Part shown: piece after piece, positions 12,024 to 24,315 of the stretch
Layout of the letters: each line of letters begins with the position of its first letter
Position numbering within the stretch: position 1 is the stretch's first letter
Assembly: GCA_936450465.1 (NCBI GenBank)
Contig: OW388296.1
Coordinates: forward strand, 41,706,448-41,770,447
Direction: 5' to 3'
Source of the DNA: Gibbula magus
Taxonomy: Eukaryota; Mollusca; Gastropoda; Trochida; Trochidae
Length of the DNA stretch: 64,000 bases
Notes under the pieces: generated by a model
What the model saw: only the letters and a program-made list of their open reading frames with translations
What the model was told of the DNA's origin: nothing
The model's database searches: none
Made by a program: the position numbers and the translations under genes

Positions 12024-13010
12024 ACAACTTTGCAAATAAGAGGGAAGATACAATAACAACTACTGATAGCTCATTGTCGAGAGGCGTTTGCGCTTTGCAT
12101 GTCGGATCTGATCTGCTAACCATATTGTTCTCGTTTATAAGATCGTTTATAAGATCTCAGCAATGAATGACATTTATGCAGACATTAAATACCTAACCAC
12201 TGAATTTGAATTTAAAATTAGATAAAATAATTTTATAATTTCGTTAATCAAAAAGAGTAATGACAAATGATACATTAAATTTGTTTAAACAAATACAAAA
12301 TAATGTACTACCTGTAAAAGGATAATATTTATCACTTTTAAGCATTGACAATCATGCAGTAAAAACATGATAATACTAGATTTGATATTTTCAAACCTTT
12401 CATCTTTGTCACCCTATACTAAATTTTTTTGTGATTTACAATTTGTTAATTCATTCTTAAACTTTTTAAAACAGATAAAACCTATCTTTATTAGAAGATT
12501 ATTTTTTCATTTTACATTCCTTGATAACAAAATTTGCCCTTTTAGTTTATAACATAACTTACTACCCATCAGATAAATCATAAGCTTCATCAACTGAAAT
12601 TGATAAAATTTCCTGTTTGGTACACAGAAATGTTTGAAATAAATCAGTGAGCAGTGAAATTGAAGTTTCTGAGATAATTCTCTTATCTCAACGATGAAAT
12701 TGAAATTTCTAAAATGAACTGTTATCTTATCATTTGAATTAAAACTCCTTAAGAGAATTTAGGGTCTCAATAGTTAGATTAGAATTGCTTCCGCTAAATT
12801 TCTTTTAACAAAGTGTCTAGACACAACAAATTTCCAAATGTTGAACAAATTCAAATGGCATTGCATTAATTTCAATAATTAAATTCAATAGCCATTTGAA
12901 AGAGACAAGATATATATATTTTTTCTCTGAAATGCAAATTTTTAAAATAAATTTTAACGTAAAACATTGATGTGCTAATTTTGATACTTAATTTTGAGTT
13001 TAATAATTTT
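12024..13010. other. AT-rich intergenic
   Basis: Very low GC. No exon or repeat family recognised. Confidence 0.4.
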
Positions 13011-13014
13011 GTTG

Positions 13015-13065
13015 GAGGGGGGAGGTTAGGGGGGGGGGGGGGGGGGGGGAGGTTGGGGGGGGAGA
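13015..13065. repeat. G-homopolymer tract
   Basis: Runs of up to about 20 G interrupted by AGGTT. Low complexity. Confidence 0.9.
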
Positions 13066-13311
13066 GGCTGCCAATTATGTTACAGAATAAAGGATACAGA
13101 ACTGTATCTTTGGCTATAGGGCCAATATGCCTTGATTATTGCATACTTTACTTGTTGTGGTTCCTGTAGGTTTGGTATTGAGTCAAAATGTTAAGCTTTC
13201 TAGACTTGTTATAGACTTACTTTGCCTTTTATCTAATATAACAAAGGGTTTGGAGGACAGGCAAACAACACAGACTAGACTGAATTAAGTCTCTGAGAGA
13301 ATTCAAGAGTA

Positions 13312-13705
13312 TTTCACTTATATCAAGGCTGCTAGTATTATTGCAGAGAGAAAGCCTGTAACGCAATTGTTGCTATTGCATTGAGATGAAACCTGCGAGC
13401 ATCACTGGAACTAGCGAACCATGAGTGGTACTGCACTGAAATTCAGTATAGCTTTGCACCCAAACCTTACTGCGTGTAGAAAAGTTCTCCACACCAAAGT
13501 TGACGAGTCCCTGGCGGGATTCAAACCTCTGACCTCATGATTTGAAGGCCAACATGCTAACCACTGTGTAGTCTAACACTAAGACTCTGAAAATTTTTTT
13601 GGGGAATATAATATTTTTTTTTTTTACAGAAACTGTCTCCTTTTCAATATTTGATCAAATGGTTATATTTTCAGAATAAAGATTTTTTTTCAGAGTGTAA
13701 GACTG
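13312..13705 (-). mobile_element. tRNA-derived SINE-like element (copy 1) with adjoining repeat
   Basis: Read on the - strand it begins with a tRNA-like segment (ggttagcatgttggcctt ... aggtttgaatcccgcc) with B-box character. The body (gcgagcat..actggaactagcgaacca, ctgcgtgtagaa) recurs at 57850-58100. Both copies join the same 'agtctaaca..agactctga' segment and then the attgaaaaggagc-type repeat, so the composite moved as a unit. Confidence 0.6.
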
Positions 13706-14283
13706 TGCTATGCAACCCCTAAATTTTACAATTTTAAAATAAATAAAAATAGAAAGGACCCTCGAAGAATTTAAAATTAAATTATAAATTAATCTATTTT
13801 GTATTGTCATATAGACTTGCCTATAAGGCTTTTAGCTAATTTTAGGTTCAGAGTGATATACTGCAAGCACAGATGTGTGTTGATCTTTGTGAAAATGTTG
13901 TCCATATGAACAACTTTAGTACAATAATGGCTTCAACCTTTCCTGGAAGTTAAAGGTCATCGCCATGGGAACAATTCCAAACAGAAACAGTCTAGGGTGG
14001 CCTGGGAGTATGGAAACACTCAGAAAATAAAAACAATGAGGAAAAGTGCATGAATCTGGTTTTTATTGTTTATACTAAGTGAATTCAGATAGAAATGACA
14101 ATTTTATGGTTGAATATGAATACAATATTAATATGAACAATAGATTGAACATTGATTATATCAAAACCACGTGGTGTCATAATGAGTAAAATATGAGGGG
14201 CAAATCTATTTGGAAAAGAATGTAGCTAAAAATGATTTTTGATCCAATTTACAAAGTATTAGATTGAAGACACAAATGCACAT

Positions 14284-15240
14284 AAACTGAGGTACAAAAG
14301 AAAGTACACACCTCAGTTGGTTTTATCATATGTATGATTTTCAATTACAAATAACTTAAGTTTTCGACGTCGTACTCTAAAACTGAACAGTACAGGCATT
14401 TAGTCATCAGCCAAGGAATACTTCTACATGGTTTTCAAATTTCTTTGAAAAAATTATATTTTGAGTTTATAAATACAATGTATTTCCAAAATTATTTTTG
14501 ATAAAACACAAATGTTCATCGATATTTAAAACATCTTCTTTGTGAAAATCAATAAATGTGCCTCGTTCTACAAACATTTACTTAAGAAATAGAAGACGAG
14601 TTGGCGTGCTTTATAGTTGAATAAAACATAGCAGGGAGCATAAAACACGCAGGGCACAGCCCTGAGTGTTTTATGCTCTCTGCTATGTTTTATTCTACGA
14701 TAAAGAACAACAACGAGTCTTCTATTTCTTATATGAGATGCCCTTAAATAATTACTCGCTTTTCTATAAAAACCGCGGAGATATAATGTTGTATATATAA
14801 CTATATTTTGAAAATATTAATGTCTCCCGTCGTAGAACACATTCTCTAGCATTGGACAATGAAAGTGACGTAAAATATGACGTCATTTGCTAAGCGACGC
14901 TCTAACTGTCGTCTAAAATCATGAGCATGTTTTATTGTCTCATAAAGCACGCTGTCGGTCCCATTGGCCGCCTGTGTTTTATTGCCGAAGGTATCTTATA
15001 TAACATATTATAAACATGGTAGGGGGTCATATTGGTGTATATTTCATTTCTTGCCCCTGTCTATACATTAAAAAAAGATATTCTAACTAAAATTAACCAG
15101 TTACTAATGTAATTCATTCAAACTACTGCAGATATGTTTTATTGTATCATGCCATAATCAAATGCGTCTCATTTTCTACAAATATTGAATCAATCAAAAC
15201 CAACTGAGGTGTGTACTTTCTTTTGTACTTCAGTTTATTT
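14284..15240. mobile_element. ~955-bp element with ~45-bp terminal inverted repeats
   Basis: The left end (aaactgaggtacaaaagaaa ... ccaactgaggtgtg in reverse) at about 14286-14330 is the reverse complement of about 15193-15238 (accaactgaggtgtgtactt ... tcagttta). No transposase frame is present. A smaller palindrome (14583-14731) sits inside. Confidence 0.6.
14583..14731. repeat. Imperfect hairpin palindrome
   Basis: The outer arms taagaaatagaagac / gtcttctatttctta and inner arms gaataaaacatagcagggag / ctctctgctatgttttattc pair around a short centre (cagggcacagccctg). Confidence 0.75.
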
Positions 15241-15429
15241 TGAAAAGTCTGATATACTGCAGCATGTTAACCTACAATAGAACCCTCCTTTTAACATGTA
15301 TCACAGATACCAACACTTTGTAAAAATCAGCCATGCCCAAAATGGGAAAAAAGGTTGAAATGAATAACAGCCTTTTGTTGTATTGATATAAATTGGGTAG
15401 ACATATGTACAATGTAAATCTCAACAGCA

Positions 15430-15885
15430 AAGAGTGCGTATCTACTTTTAAGTCACAAAAAAAAATCAACATTTCCATTTTATCAGGAAGATTGTGAGAT
15501 GCTATCTTGAAGTCATGAAAAATAATAAAAATTTCATTCTATGAGGAAAAGTGTGAGATGGTACCTTTAAGTCCGAAAAATAATCAACATTTTCATTTTA
15601 TCAGGAAAATTGTGAGATGGTAAGTACCTTGAAGTCACGAAAAATAATCAACATTTTCAATTTATGAGGAAAAGAGTGAGACTGTGCCTTTAAGTCATGA
15701 ACTACAATCAACATTTCTAGCTTTAATTGGGAAAATAGTGAGACTGTGCCTTTAAGTCATGAACTACAATCAACAGTTTCAATTTTATCAGGAAAATTGT
15801 GAGATGCTACATTGAAGTCCAAAACAATCAACATTTTCATTTTATCAAGAAAATTATGAGATTCTACCTTTAAATCATCAACTTC
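15430..15885. repeat. ~60-bp minisatellite, about 7 degenerate units
   Basis: The unit contains aatcaacattttcattttat, then caggaaaattgtgagatg and ctttaagtca. Units vary by point changes and small indels. Confidence 0.85.
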
Positions 15886-16936
15886 AACCACATAGAACAG
15901 TAATCTGTATTTTTAAACGTTAAGGCGACAGTTCAGACAGCTTTCAGCAAAGTAAGCTCATATCAGCACAGAATTCGCTTCAGTGATAGGTGTAGGTTAT
16001 TTCTGACGGTGAGCTGAACGTTTTCTCCCTCATGGGACACTCCAATAGACTTTCACAGGTCCCCGGGGATAAGAATTTAATTTGAAACTGTTGGTGGTGC
16101 TTGAAATTGATTATTATCGACAGGGGTTGAAGTTTTTATGGCATAAGTTAAGATTTCACGATTTGGACGGCGCTGGGATAATTGAATTTCTTGTAAATCT
16201 CAGAGGTTTGATTTCTCGTGTTTCTGATGTTAGATGAATAAATATTTTGTAATTTAACTAATTTTTAAAAAGGATATTTTAAAACATGTGAAGATTTAAA
16301 TAACGTTTGGAATTTCTTTTTGAACTTTTAAACAAATCATCCTGTTGAATCAAGAACATTGAAAAATATTATTTTTTACATGGTGTAAAATTACTATAAT
16401 CACAAAAGAGCGTCAAATATTCTAAATTCAAATAAACTTTGAAATAAAAATTCGATGAATTATTGAACAATAATATTTCAAAACCATGAAATATCATCAT
16501 TTTGTTGTAACAACTGACTGACATGCTATTCGCATGTGAAATACTTGCACAATCATCACAATTGTACTTTTGTTATTTACAAAAAGATATATAGACATTT
16601 TTCTTGAAGAGCGATACGTAAGTCCTTTAGCTGTATTTGTTTCGATTAAAATGCATTCATATTTGCGCTTGTACGGCAAGTAGTGGCGAGTAAGCCACTG
16701 CCCAACAGAAACATAGCTGCGTAGGGGTAACGCTAGTTCCGTTTTCCTTCTCGCTGTTAACACATTGAATTTACGGTTTCCAGTGTTTTATTCAGGAACC
16801 CAGTATTCCTTTAATTAGTTATCATAAGCAAAATAATTTTAAACACTAATCCCACGATTTCCTAATTACCTTAGGAATTTGAATCAAAACAATATTCTGT
16901 TAATCTAATCTGTCTATTCAAACTTCCCCTGCAATG
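15886..16936. other. Intergenic, nothing recognised
   Basis: AT-rich. No exon or clear repeat seen. Confidence 0.35.
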
Positions 16937-17107
16937 CATAACTTGTCTCTATCACTGGCAAATTCAAGCCTTGCTGCATTTCATAATATTTTCTGTGCTA
17001 GCATGTCAGCAAAGACTTGTGCAGTGCAATCAGGAATCTCTGGCACAGAAAAAGTCTACGAAATGCAGCAAGGTTTCAATTAGCCAGTGATAGATGCATG
17101 TTATGCC
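16937..17107. mobile_element. MITE, 'TATCACTGGC' family copy 1
   Basis: The arms cataacttgtctctatcact and agtgatagatgcatgttatg are inverted repeats, as are ccttgctgcatttc / gaaatgcagcaagg inside them. Related copies occur at about 23150-23245, 32815-33010 and 48500-48690. Confidence 0.75.
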
Positions 17108-17217
17108 TTGAGGGGGAAGTTAGTTAGTACCAAGAAGTCAGAAGAGGTATTGTATGTTGCTCAGTTAAATCAAAAGAAAATTATTCCTAACAAAGCCTAT
17201 ATAATAGGTAAACCTTA

Positions 17218-17577
17218 AAGGGGCAGTAGCACGTTTTTTCACTGAACTAAGTCGATGTAATATATTTGAAAAAAAATCTCTCCAATAGTAAAACAACCTT
17301 TTCTCTTCATAAAATCAAGTTGAAAAATGAGTGTACATGGTTCCGTAAAGCCATGGGAATAGTTTTTGTCATTTCGAAATAAAAATGTGTTCACAATAAA
17401 ATGGCCGCCATGCAATTTTTGCTTCATACGCAACACCATTTTTACCTCTACGGATAATTGGCTTGTGTAATAAGATGTTTTACCCTCTAAAGTAGATATA
17501 AATGACATAAACTTTCATTATAAATGGGAAATTTGCAAAAATAAAATTTGCAAAAAACGTGCTACTGCCCCTTTAAA
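17218..17577. mobile_element. MITE, 'GGGGCAGTAGCACG' family copy 1
   Basis: The termini aaaggggcagtagcacgttt and aacgtgctactgcccctt are perfect inverted repeats. The interior motifs (ccatgggaatagtttttgtc, aaaatggccgccatgcaatt, aagatgttttaccctctaa) recur in copies at 22668-23026 and 34911-35265. Confidence 0.85.
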
Positions 17578-17905
17578 GGGGCTGTAGAATGTTTTCTAAT
17601 GGAAATAAAGATATTTCACAAATGGAAAAGAATTGCAAAACAATCCTCCTCAATCAATAAACAGAGTTCTAAAATGCCAATCCATTTTTCATCCTCGATT
17701 TATAATAAGGTGTTCACACTAAAATGGCCGCTATCATGCAGTTTTCTTTAAATACATGACCAGTTTTCTAAGAGTACGGATAATGAGGTTCTGTTATGGG
17801 CCTTTTTACTCACTTTAAAAGTAGAGAAATAATGCATAATTATTAAAAATGGCAAATTTGAACAATAAAAATGCAAAAAATGTACCACAGAGCCTTTGAT
17901 GTCTC
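17574..17905. mobile_element. Diverged relative of the same MITE superfamily
   Basis: It abuts copy 1 and shares aaaggggctgtagaatgttt, ttcacactaaaatggccgct and aaatgtaccacagagccttt. The same type recurs near 27370-27610, 34740-35420 (split) and 42500-42860. Confidence 0.6.
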
Positions 17906-17937
17906 ATAAATTGTACGGTACACAATTATTATAATGT

Positions 17938-18070
17938 TATTAATTAAGTATTTCTGTATTGGCCCAGTTACAGGTCCGAGGCCCGTTGTATTGGCCCGAG
18001 ACGAAGTCGAGGGCCAATAAAATGGACAGAGGACCTGGAACTCGGCCAATACGGAAATACTTAATTAATG
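17938..18070. repeat. Palindromic element with TATTGGCC arms
   Basis: The arms ttaattaagtatttctgtat / ttccgtatt...cttaattaa mirror each other around ggcccgagacgaagtcgagg. Confidence 0.75.
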
Positions 18071-18237
18071 ACAATTTTATTAATTAATTTATTTTCATTC
18101 TATTTGCACAACACTAGACAACTCATTTATATTGAAATAATAATTATAAACAAGATTGGTGAACAAATAGCACAGGTCAAAGTTGTGAAGCGACAACTTC
18201 GGGCTTTCACCAAATGTGCAACTGCGCATGCTCAGAC

Positions 18238-18312
18238 TTATATTGGCCCAGTTTGTCTCGTATTGGCCCAGTTTTTCCCGTATTGGCCCAGTTTCCCCGT
18301 ATTGGCCCAGTT
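18238..18312. repeat. Short tandem array of TATTGGCCCAGTTT units
   Basis: Four units of about 20 bases, each beginning TATTGGCCCAG. The same 11-mer is present in the neighbouring palindrome. ATTGG is the reverse of the CCAAT box, so the array might bind NF-Y. That is inference. Confidence 0.75.
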
Positions 18313-18314
18313 GT

Positions 18315-19599
18315 TGAATCATATGATCTAGGCCGTAATTGCCGTATACATGCAATAACATTGATAGTTAATTAAAAAGTTAAACCTGAATACAACCCAA
18401 TAAAATCCCATTCATTCCATTACAATGCAAAACCAAAATAAATTGGCCATTCTAAACAATAGTCAGTTTATTCTGTCGAAAGCCCAGAAGTTTTAAATGT
18501 ATCAATTCACATTGGTCAGAAATATTTTAGTCTTGTGGTGAAAGCATACCTTTCTCTAACGATGCCTGCATACCTTTTAACGCACGCATAAACAGGTAAA
18601 CTTCTCTGTGAAAGGAATGTTTACTCTACCTGTATAAATACATAATGGGAGGTTTACCTTTGTGAACAAATAAATAAAACTTGCTCATGTTTATTGAACT
18701 GTATTTCTGTCTATTATGAAACAATAAATCGAGGCCGACACATTTTGTGTATCAAGATAGGTAAAACAAAGTTTGTAAACGAATAGGTAGCAATGGAAAG
18801 TTAATCATAACTGTATGTATCAAAAATTTATAAAAATGGATCTTGAAAAATTCATGTATAACTATACTTTTCAAAAATTCTATCCAATTTTGCAATTTAA
18901 AAGTCACACATAAACAATACAGTTCACTCTTTCACCAATTACAACACAGAATGCCCGGCACACTGGCTAACCAGAGGCTATGACGTTGTGTACCCTGAGT
19001 TCCCAGACAGACATCGAAACGACTTGTAGATAGTTTTGTCTTTGTTGTTTTCAAAGACTTTTTTGGGTAAAACATTGTCATGTTGCATGCCATGTTCAAG
19101 CGAAGACAATTCTAGAAACAATTTAATTTTGAATGATAAAAGCAGAAAAAATACTGCTAAAGAAAATTAGATATCTTTGATAGAGATCACAAAAGTTGTG
19201 TACACCAAGATTCAAGAATTTTCGATAAAATGAAGTTTGGATATCTATGTTTGCATACAAGAAATTAAATTTAACTGTAGAGACTAGAGTTTCATCTTTG
19301 AAATGTGCATTACTGTTCATGAATAAAGAAATTATTTTAATGATTAACCGTAATAGTTTCAGCTTATTTTTCAAACTCTTATTGAAAAATATCAATTATA
19401 ATCCAGACATTTAGTGATAAGAATCCATTACATATGAAATGTAGCAAGATTTTCTAGGATAGAATACCTGAAAACCTGCAAAAACCTGAAAATTACTGAA
19501 ACACCTGTAAATCAATAAATCATCTAAGAAAATTTCACTTCTGCAGGCTTAAGATTAATCAAAATACTTAATTGAATAAATGTTCATATTTCCACTTAC
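18315..19599. other. AT-rich stretch downstream of the sarcospan-like exon (its intron if the gene is intact)
   Basis: No next exon of the - strand sarcospan-like gene could be recognised. Small exons may be missed. Confidence 0.35.
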
Positions 19600-20007
19600 C
19601 GGAATACCTGCCCAGTAAGGTTTTTCTCGTGCCTTGATTACAGGTAGGTAGAACTCCAGGTAAAATGAGAGGGCTGTTATCCCCGATCCAATCAACACCT
19701 GAAGTAGAACCAACAATATGTGGATGCGACAACATTGACAACATCGACAACAATTGCAACAGCAGCAGCGTGCCGTGTCGACGTCGTTACGGTGTCGCTT
19801 TTTCCTTCTGGCCGGCCTAGGTCTGTGAGTGGAAGACAGATTCTCAGGAAGAAGGTTTTGTGGCACCGTGGTCTCCAGTTCGATGAGCATAGATCGCAAC
19901 TCAGGCGTGCTATGAGCTGTACCTTTCTCGAGTTTAACGTGAGGAGATACTAGATTGAACTTTATAGAGGAGGCAGAGTGAGCCCGTGGTCGGCCGGTAA
20001 TCACCAT
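19600..20007 (-). CDS. Sarcospan-like membrane protein, first coding exon (partial gene)
   Basis: The exon starts at ATG 20007 with a strong Kozak context (gtcgccATGG) and ends at 19600 in front of a consensus GTAAGT donor, giving 136 residues in phase 0. Residues 1-80 are polar, ending in a basic run (RPARRKKRHR). A cysteine cluster follows at about 81-92 (CCCCNCCRCCQCC), then a hydrophobic segment, about residues 94-122 (ILLVLLQVLIGSGITALSF), and the end EKPYWAGIP. In vertebrate sarcospan, a four-pass tetraspanin-like subunit of the dystrophin-glycoprotein complex, a cysteine-containing stretch, first membrane helix and 'PFWAGI' motif occur in the same order. That is recalled knowledge, not a search. 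The other three membrane segments are not found in the window to the left, so they lie in small exons I cannot see, or the gene is broken. The first intron position, just after WAGI, is an expected type of boundary. Confidence 0.65.
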
Positions 20008-21300
20008 GGCGACTTTGATCCTCTGGATTTCCTGATTAGCGCTTCAAGGTGAGACAGGTGTAAATAGCACAGGTATACAGGTGCAAATAGCCCTCATCAC
20101 AATCCAAGGAAATGGGGGGTATAGCATCGGTGTGTCCTCTTCTGCCTGTCGTGACTGCTAACGCTAACACCCATCTGGCTGAACTGAACAGATATAACCA
20201 CCGTGGCTAAATATAGTCGGTGGCTGGAGGGTTCCACAGAAGAAATGGCAAATGCAGATGTAATTTCAACTGGTGTTTGGCTTTCATGTCTGCTCTCAGC
20301 CTGCTGTGAGTGATATCTCTTGAATTCACATGGACAAATAACAGATAGGTGAAAACATGCGTTAAATATTTGATAAGATTTTTCTCCCTATACAATGTGT
20401 ACTTATGCCTCATTTAAAGATATTTATTTATGTTGTTTCTGTGAAAGAAATTTTACTGCTTTGAGAATTTTTGATAAGAATTATTTTTCATCTGTATGTA
20501 GAGTAATTAGTCTCCATTTAAAGAAACTTATCTGACAAGAACATGTTGTTTCCTTTAAAACATATTTGATGACATACGAAGATAATAAATTTGAAAAGTT
20601 TTGCAAAACAGATAGGATGATAAAATATGGTATACTTAACCAATAAAGGTTTAAAAATGGATACAAGGAAAAAGTTTTTTAAAAGTATAAAAGAAAATGA
20701 AGTAATATTTACCATTGTTTTCATATATTCTGATAATCATAACATTCAAAACTGGTTATGAAAAAATTAATACAATTACAAGGAAATGAACTACTAAAAT
20801 TAATTTTTTAAAGATCATATAAAGACCAGAATATGACTCAATTACCCAGTCATAGATAACAATATCACATATAAAACGAAAACTGCTAGCAGACATTTTA
20901 ATTTGAACACCTTTTAATAACTGGAGGATGAGAAATTGATGTCCATGTTGATTAACCGAACCATAACCATTTGCTTTAGAACTCTATTTATTGATCGAGG
21001 ATGATTATTTTATAAATTGGTAACACTCTTTTCCATATTGTGAGATCTATTTTTTTCATTAGAAAAAGTGTGACAGCGCCTTTAAATCTTGGGAGTCCTA
21101 AAGCTGTTATAAAGTTTCACCAACTTTACATGGGGAGAGGGGAAATAAAGAGGTACCATTAATGTGAGAACCACGTGTCTACAGAATACCTATCAAAATA
21201 CTTACCTGTAATAAAGTTCAACACTTGAGGAGAGTTGTGCTATCTCAGGAATTACGGTCTTGGAATTGCACATCCTTGATTTAGGTGTTGGACATTTTTT
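20008..21300. other. Upstream region of the sarcospan-like exon, AT-rich intergenic
   Basis: It should contain the promoter of the - strand gene. No clear TATA box was identified. No exon or repeat recognised. Confidence 0.35.
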
Positions 21301-21339
21301 TAAATTTTTTTTTTTTAAATTCTTGGAATAAAAGATTAT

Positions 21340-21985
21340 ATATTGTGTGTGTTACAATGAAGCATTGAATCAAACATTTGTGTGTTATTGGTGTTAGAAT
21401 CAAACATTTTGGGTTATTGGTGTTAGAATCAAACATTTTGGGTTATTTTTTTTGGACTCAGCCATTCTTGTTGTAACAATCAAACACTTTGGATTTTTGG
21501 TGTTGGAATCAAACATTTTGGGTTCTTGGGTGTTTGAATACAACATTTGGGGTTCTTGGTGTTAGATTCAAACATTATGCGTTATTGGTGTTAGAATCAA
21601 ACATAAAGTGTTATTGGTGATAGAATCAAAGATTTTGGCTTCTTGGGGTTAGAATTAAACAGTTTGTGTTTTTGGTGTTAGAAACAAACATTTTGAGTTC
21701 TTTTTGTGAGAATCAAACATTTTGTGTTCTTGGTGTGAGAATCAAACATTTTGTGTTCTTGGTATGAGAATCAACGATTTGTGTTCTTGGTGTGGGACTC
21801 AAACATTTTGTGTTCTTGGTGTGAGAATCAAACATTTTGAGTTGGTGTTGGAAACACACATTTTGGGATTTTAGAATAAAACAAATTGGGTTCTTTGTGT
21901 TAAAATAAACTGAAGTATTATGTGTTGTCAATGTGTTAATAAAACATTCATGTTCTTGGTGGTAGAATCAAACACAATTTTCAAA
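21340..21985. repeat. ~30-bp minisatellite
   Basis: About 20 degenerate units of 'gaatcaaacattttg' followed by 'ggttcttggtgtta'. The reverse-strand reading 'KNTKCLxxTPRTQ' is an artefact of the repeat. Confidence 0.9.
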
Positions 21986-22419
21986 GAGTGCATCTGAGAA
22001 TCCATTTACCGTTATATTTTCTTTATTTCATGGTATTAATGTTTGCCTAACAATTATTAAGAATACACAGTTTTTGCACGGTTGGAAGCAGACCATGAAA
22101 AGCACAGGTGGAATCTGTTAGACCCTCCCTGAATCTCAGGTTCAGACAGTTCTGTAGGTAAACGTTCTGCTTGAGTGGAGATGTTTATTGCATTGATTAC
22201 ATGCCTGAGTGCATATATAACTATTTACTAATTACTTCAACATTTCCATCACATTCTATGTGTTAAAGGTCATTAACATTCTTATTGAAACTTCCTGAGA
22301 TCAGCTGATCTGTAACTCTCTTCATCTTCCTACTTTCTAGCTATCCATTAACAGAAAAAGCAGGTAATTAGGTTTTATGGATCAAGGTAGAAATGTCTTA
22401 TCTAGATAGGGTAATGATT

Positions 22420-22640
22420 AAAAGGTGGGAGGGCAGGGGTGGATACAGATGGGTTGGGGGGTGGGGAACTAGGGGTATGCGCCCCCATGAAATTTGGAAT
22501 TTTGAAAAAATGCTGATTGAAGCTGTAGTCAAATACTTGATATTGTCAATAAAACGTAGGTTTAAAAAAACCTACACCGTGTGGCAAAGCCCCACTCCCC
22601 CTGTGTATCCTGTATCCGCCCCTGGAGGGATGGTACAATA
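22420..22640. repeat. G/C-run repeat with inverted ends
   Basis: The left part, aggggtggatacagatgg, and the right part, tatccgcccctgg, are roughly inverted. This is the same style as 5440-5660. Confidence 0.5.
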
Positions 22641-22667
22641 CTAGAGCTCCTGAATTAATCAGTTTAC

Positions 22668-23026
22668 AGGGGCAGTAACACGTTTTTTGCAAATTTAATT
22701 TTTTTAAATTTTTCATTTAAAATGATAGTTTATGTCATTTATATTTGCTTTAGAGGGTAAAGCATCTTATTACACACACCAATTATTCGTAGTGATAATA
22801 ACGGTGTTGCGTATATAGCAAAAATTGCATGGCGGTCATTTTATTGTTAACATATTTTATTATTTCGAATGACAAAAACGATTTCCATGGTTTTACTGAG
22901 CCATCTACACTCACTTTTAACTTTATTTTCTAAAAAGAATGGGGTGTTTTGCTATTTTGTGTAATTATTTTTCAAATACAATTCATCGACTTTTTTGAGC
23001 GAAAAAACATGCTACTGCCCCTTTAA
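22668..23026. mobile_element. MITE, 'GGGGCAGTAGCACG' family copy 2
   Basis: Inverted ends caggggcagtaacacgtttt and catgctactgcccctttaaa. The interior matches copy 1 in reverse orientation (atggcggtcattttattg, atttccatggttttactg). Confidence 0.85.
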
Positions 23027-24000
23027 AGTCATTCTGTGTTGTCAATTTACATCTGGAATCACAAGGAAATAATGGAAGTTAGTCTGGCTGAAGAAAGGAT
23101 ATCCACAAATACACCAACTTCCCTTGCAAGTTAAGCAGCTCTACACTAAAACTTCACTTCACTAAGGTAGCACAGAAAAGTTAAATACATCCAGCAAGGC
23201 TAGCCAGTGATGAGAATTGGCGCATGTTATGACTTATGAGGGCAGTTGAGAATATACTGGAACAAGAAAGATTTTTATTTGAGGTTTAAGAATTAAGTTA
23301 AACAGTTAAAAATGCAAGTACAGAAGTTATTGGCATTATAGCTTAAATTTAATATTGAGTCTCAAATTAACTTTAATGTGATACTACACTAATTTAAACC
23401 TATCTTCTACCATTAAGACACACTCGGATATTCAAAGATAAAGTAATCTTTTCAGCTAATTCTCTTAATTTTGAAACATTGTTAAATGAATGATATCTTT
23501 TTGTAGTAAAACTATGTATATCATATACTATTCACTCACATTAACAACACAATTTCACAACATTCAAGTTTATTAATTGTGAAAGTAGTTTATGTTTTCT
23601 GGTATAATTTCCATGTGATGAACATAGAGAGAAAATGGAATATGTAGGGATTTTATGTCACTTCGTACACAACTTTTTTGTTTCCATGTTTATAAGCTAT
23701 AGTGCAGATTAATTAATTGTTTACCAATCCACTTCTTTGAAAAATAAATATGTTTAAACAATAAACATGTTTCCCCAGAGTTTAATTAAAAACAAATTTA
23801 ATAACATTAAATGAAATATACCGATCACAAACTTCAAATGTAAGCATATGGCAACAATCAACATTTAAAAACAAATTCTGAATTAAAATATTAAAATATT
23901 GCTGAACTATTAAATGACAATAGATATACTGTAGATTTTCAACAAAATGACATAGAGTTGAAAAGATTTATTAAAAAAATAAACATAGTGTAAAATGAGG
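23027..24000. other. Intergenic with one 'TATCACTGGC' fragment
   Basis: About 23150-23245 carries a half-element (cagcaaggctagccagtgat ... cgcatgttatgact) of the family at 16937. The rest is AT-rich with nothing recognised. Confidence 0.45.
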
Positions 24001-24038
24001 GCAAAAAAAATGCCGCTACGAACGAGTGGACCAAAGAT

Positions 24039-24048
24039 TTTCAATTTC
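24039..24048 (+). promoter_or_regulatory. Possible IRF-type element upstream of gene A
   Basis: TTTCAATTTC (reverse GAAATTGAAA) fits the GAAANNGAAA core of interferon-regulatory-factor sites, about 260 bases before the predicted start of transcription. In DNA this AT-rich, several matches per 64 kb are expected by chance, so the call is weak. Confidence 0.2.
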
Positions 24049-24279
24049 CATGATTTCTACATTAGATCTAGAGCACGGTTCGTAAAACACGAATTGCCTC
24101 CCTTCGGGCACCTGCTAAGTAACTCCTCACAGGGTTGAACAGTTCAGCAGAGTCTTACAACAACTAATGCAAGCGTCGTTTCGAGCTAAACAATTGTCTA
24201 AAAATAGACGGAGTCGTCATTTATTGCACCACAACTAGGAAACGCGTTGCTATTTATACACCGTCCAAGTTTTGTGTGA

Positions 24280-24315
24280 TATAAAAGGGGTGTGTTGGAG
24301 AGACAGTCAGTTTGG
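24280..24315 (+). promoter_or_regulatory. Core promoter of gene A: TATA box and initiator
   Basis: TATAAAAG at 24280-24287 is followed, about 29 bases on, by an initiator-like GTCAGTTT (predicted start near 24309). A consensus donor (aaag/gtaagt) follows at 24347/24348, defining a short non-coding first exon. Confidence 0.6.

Noticed and set aside
11554..12056. 106- and 88-residue overlapping open frames
   Set aside because: They lie inside a MITE with clear inverted ends, on both strands.
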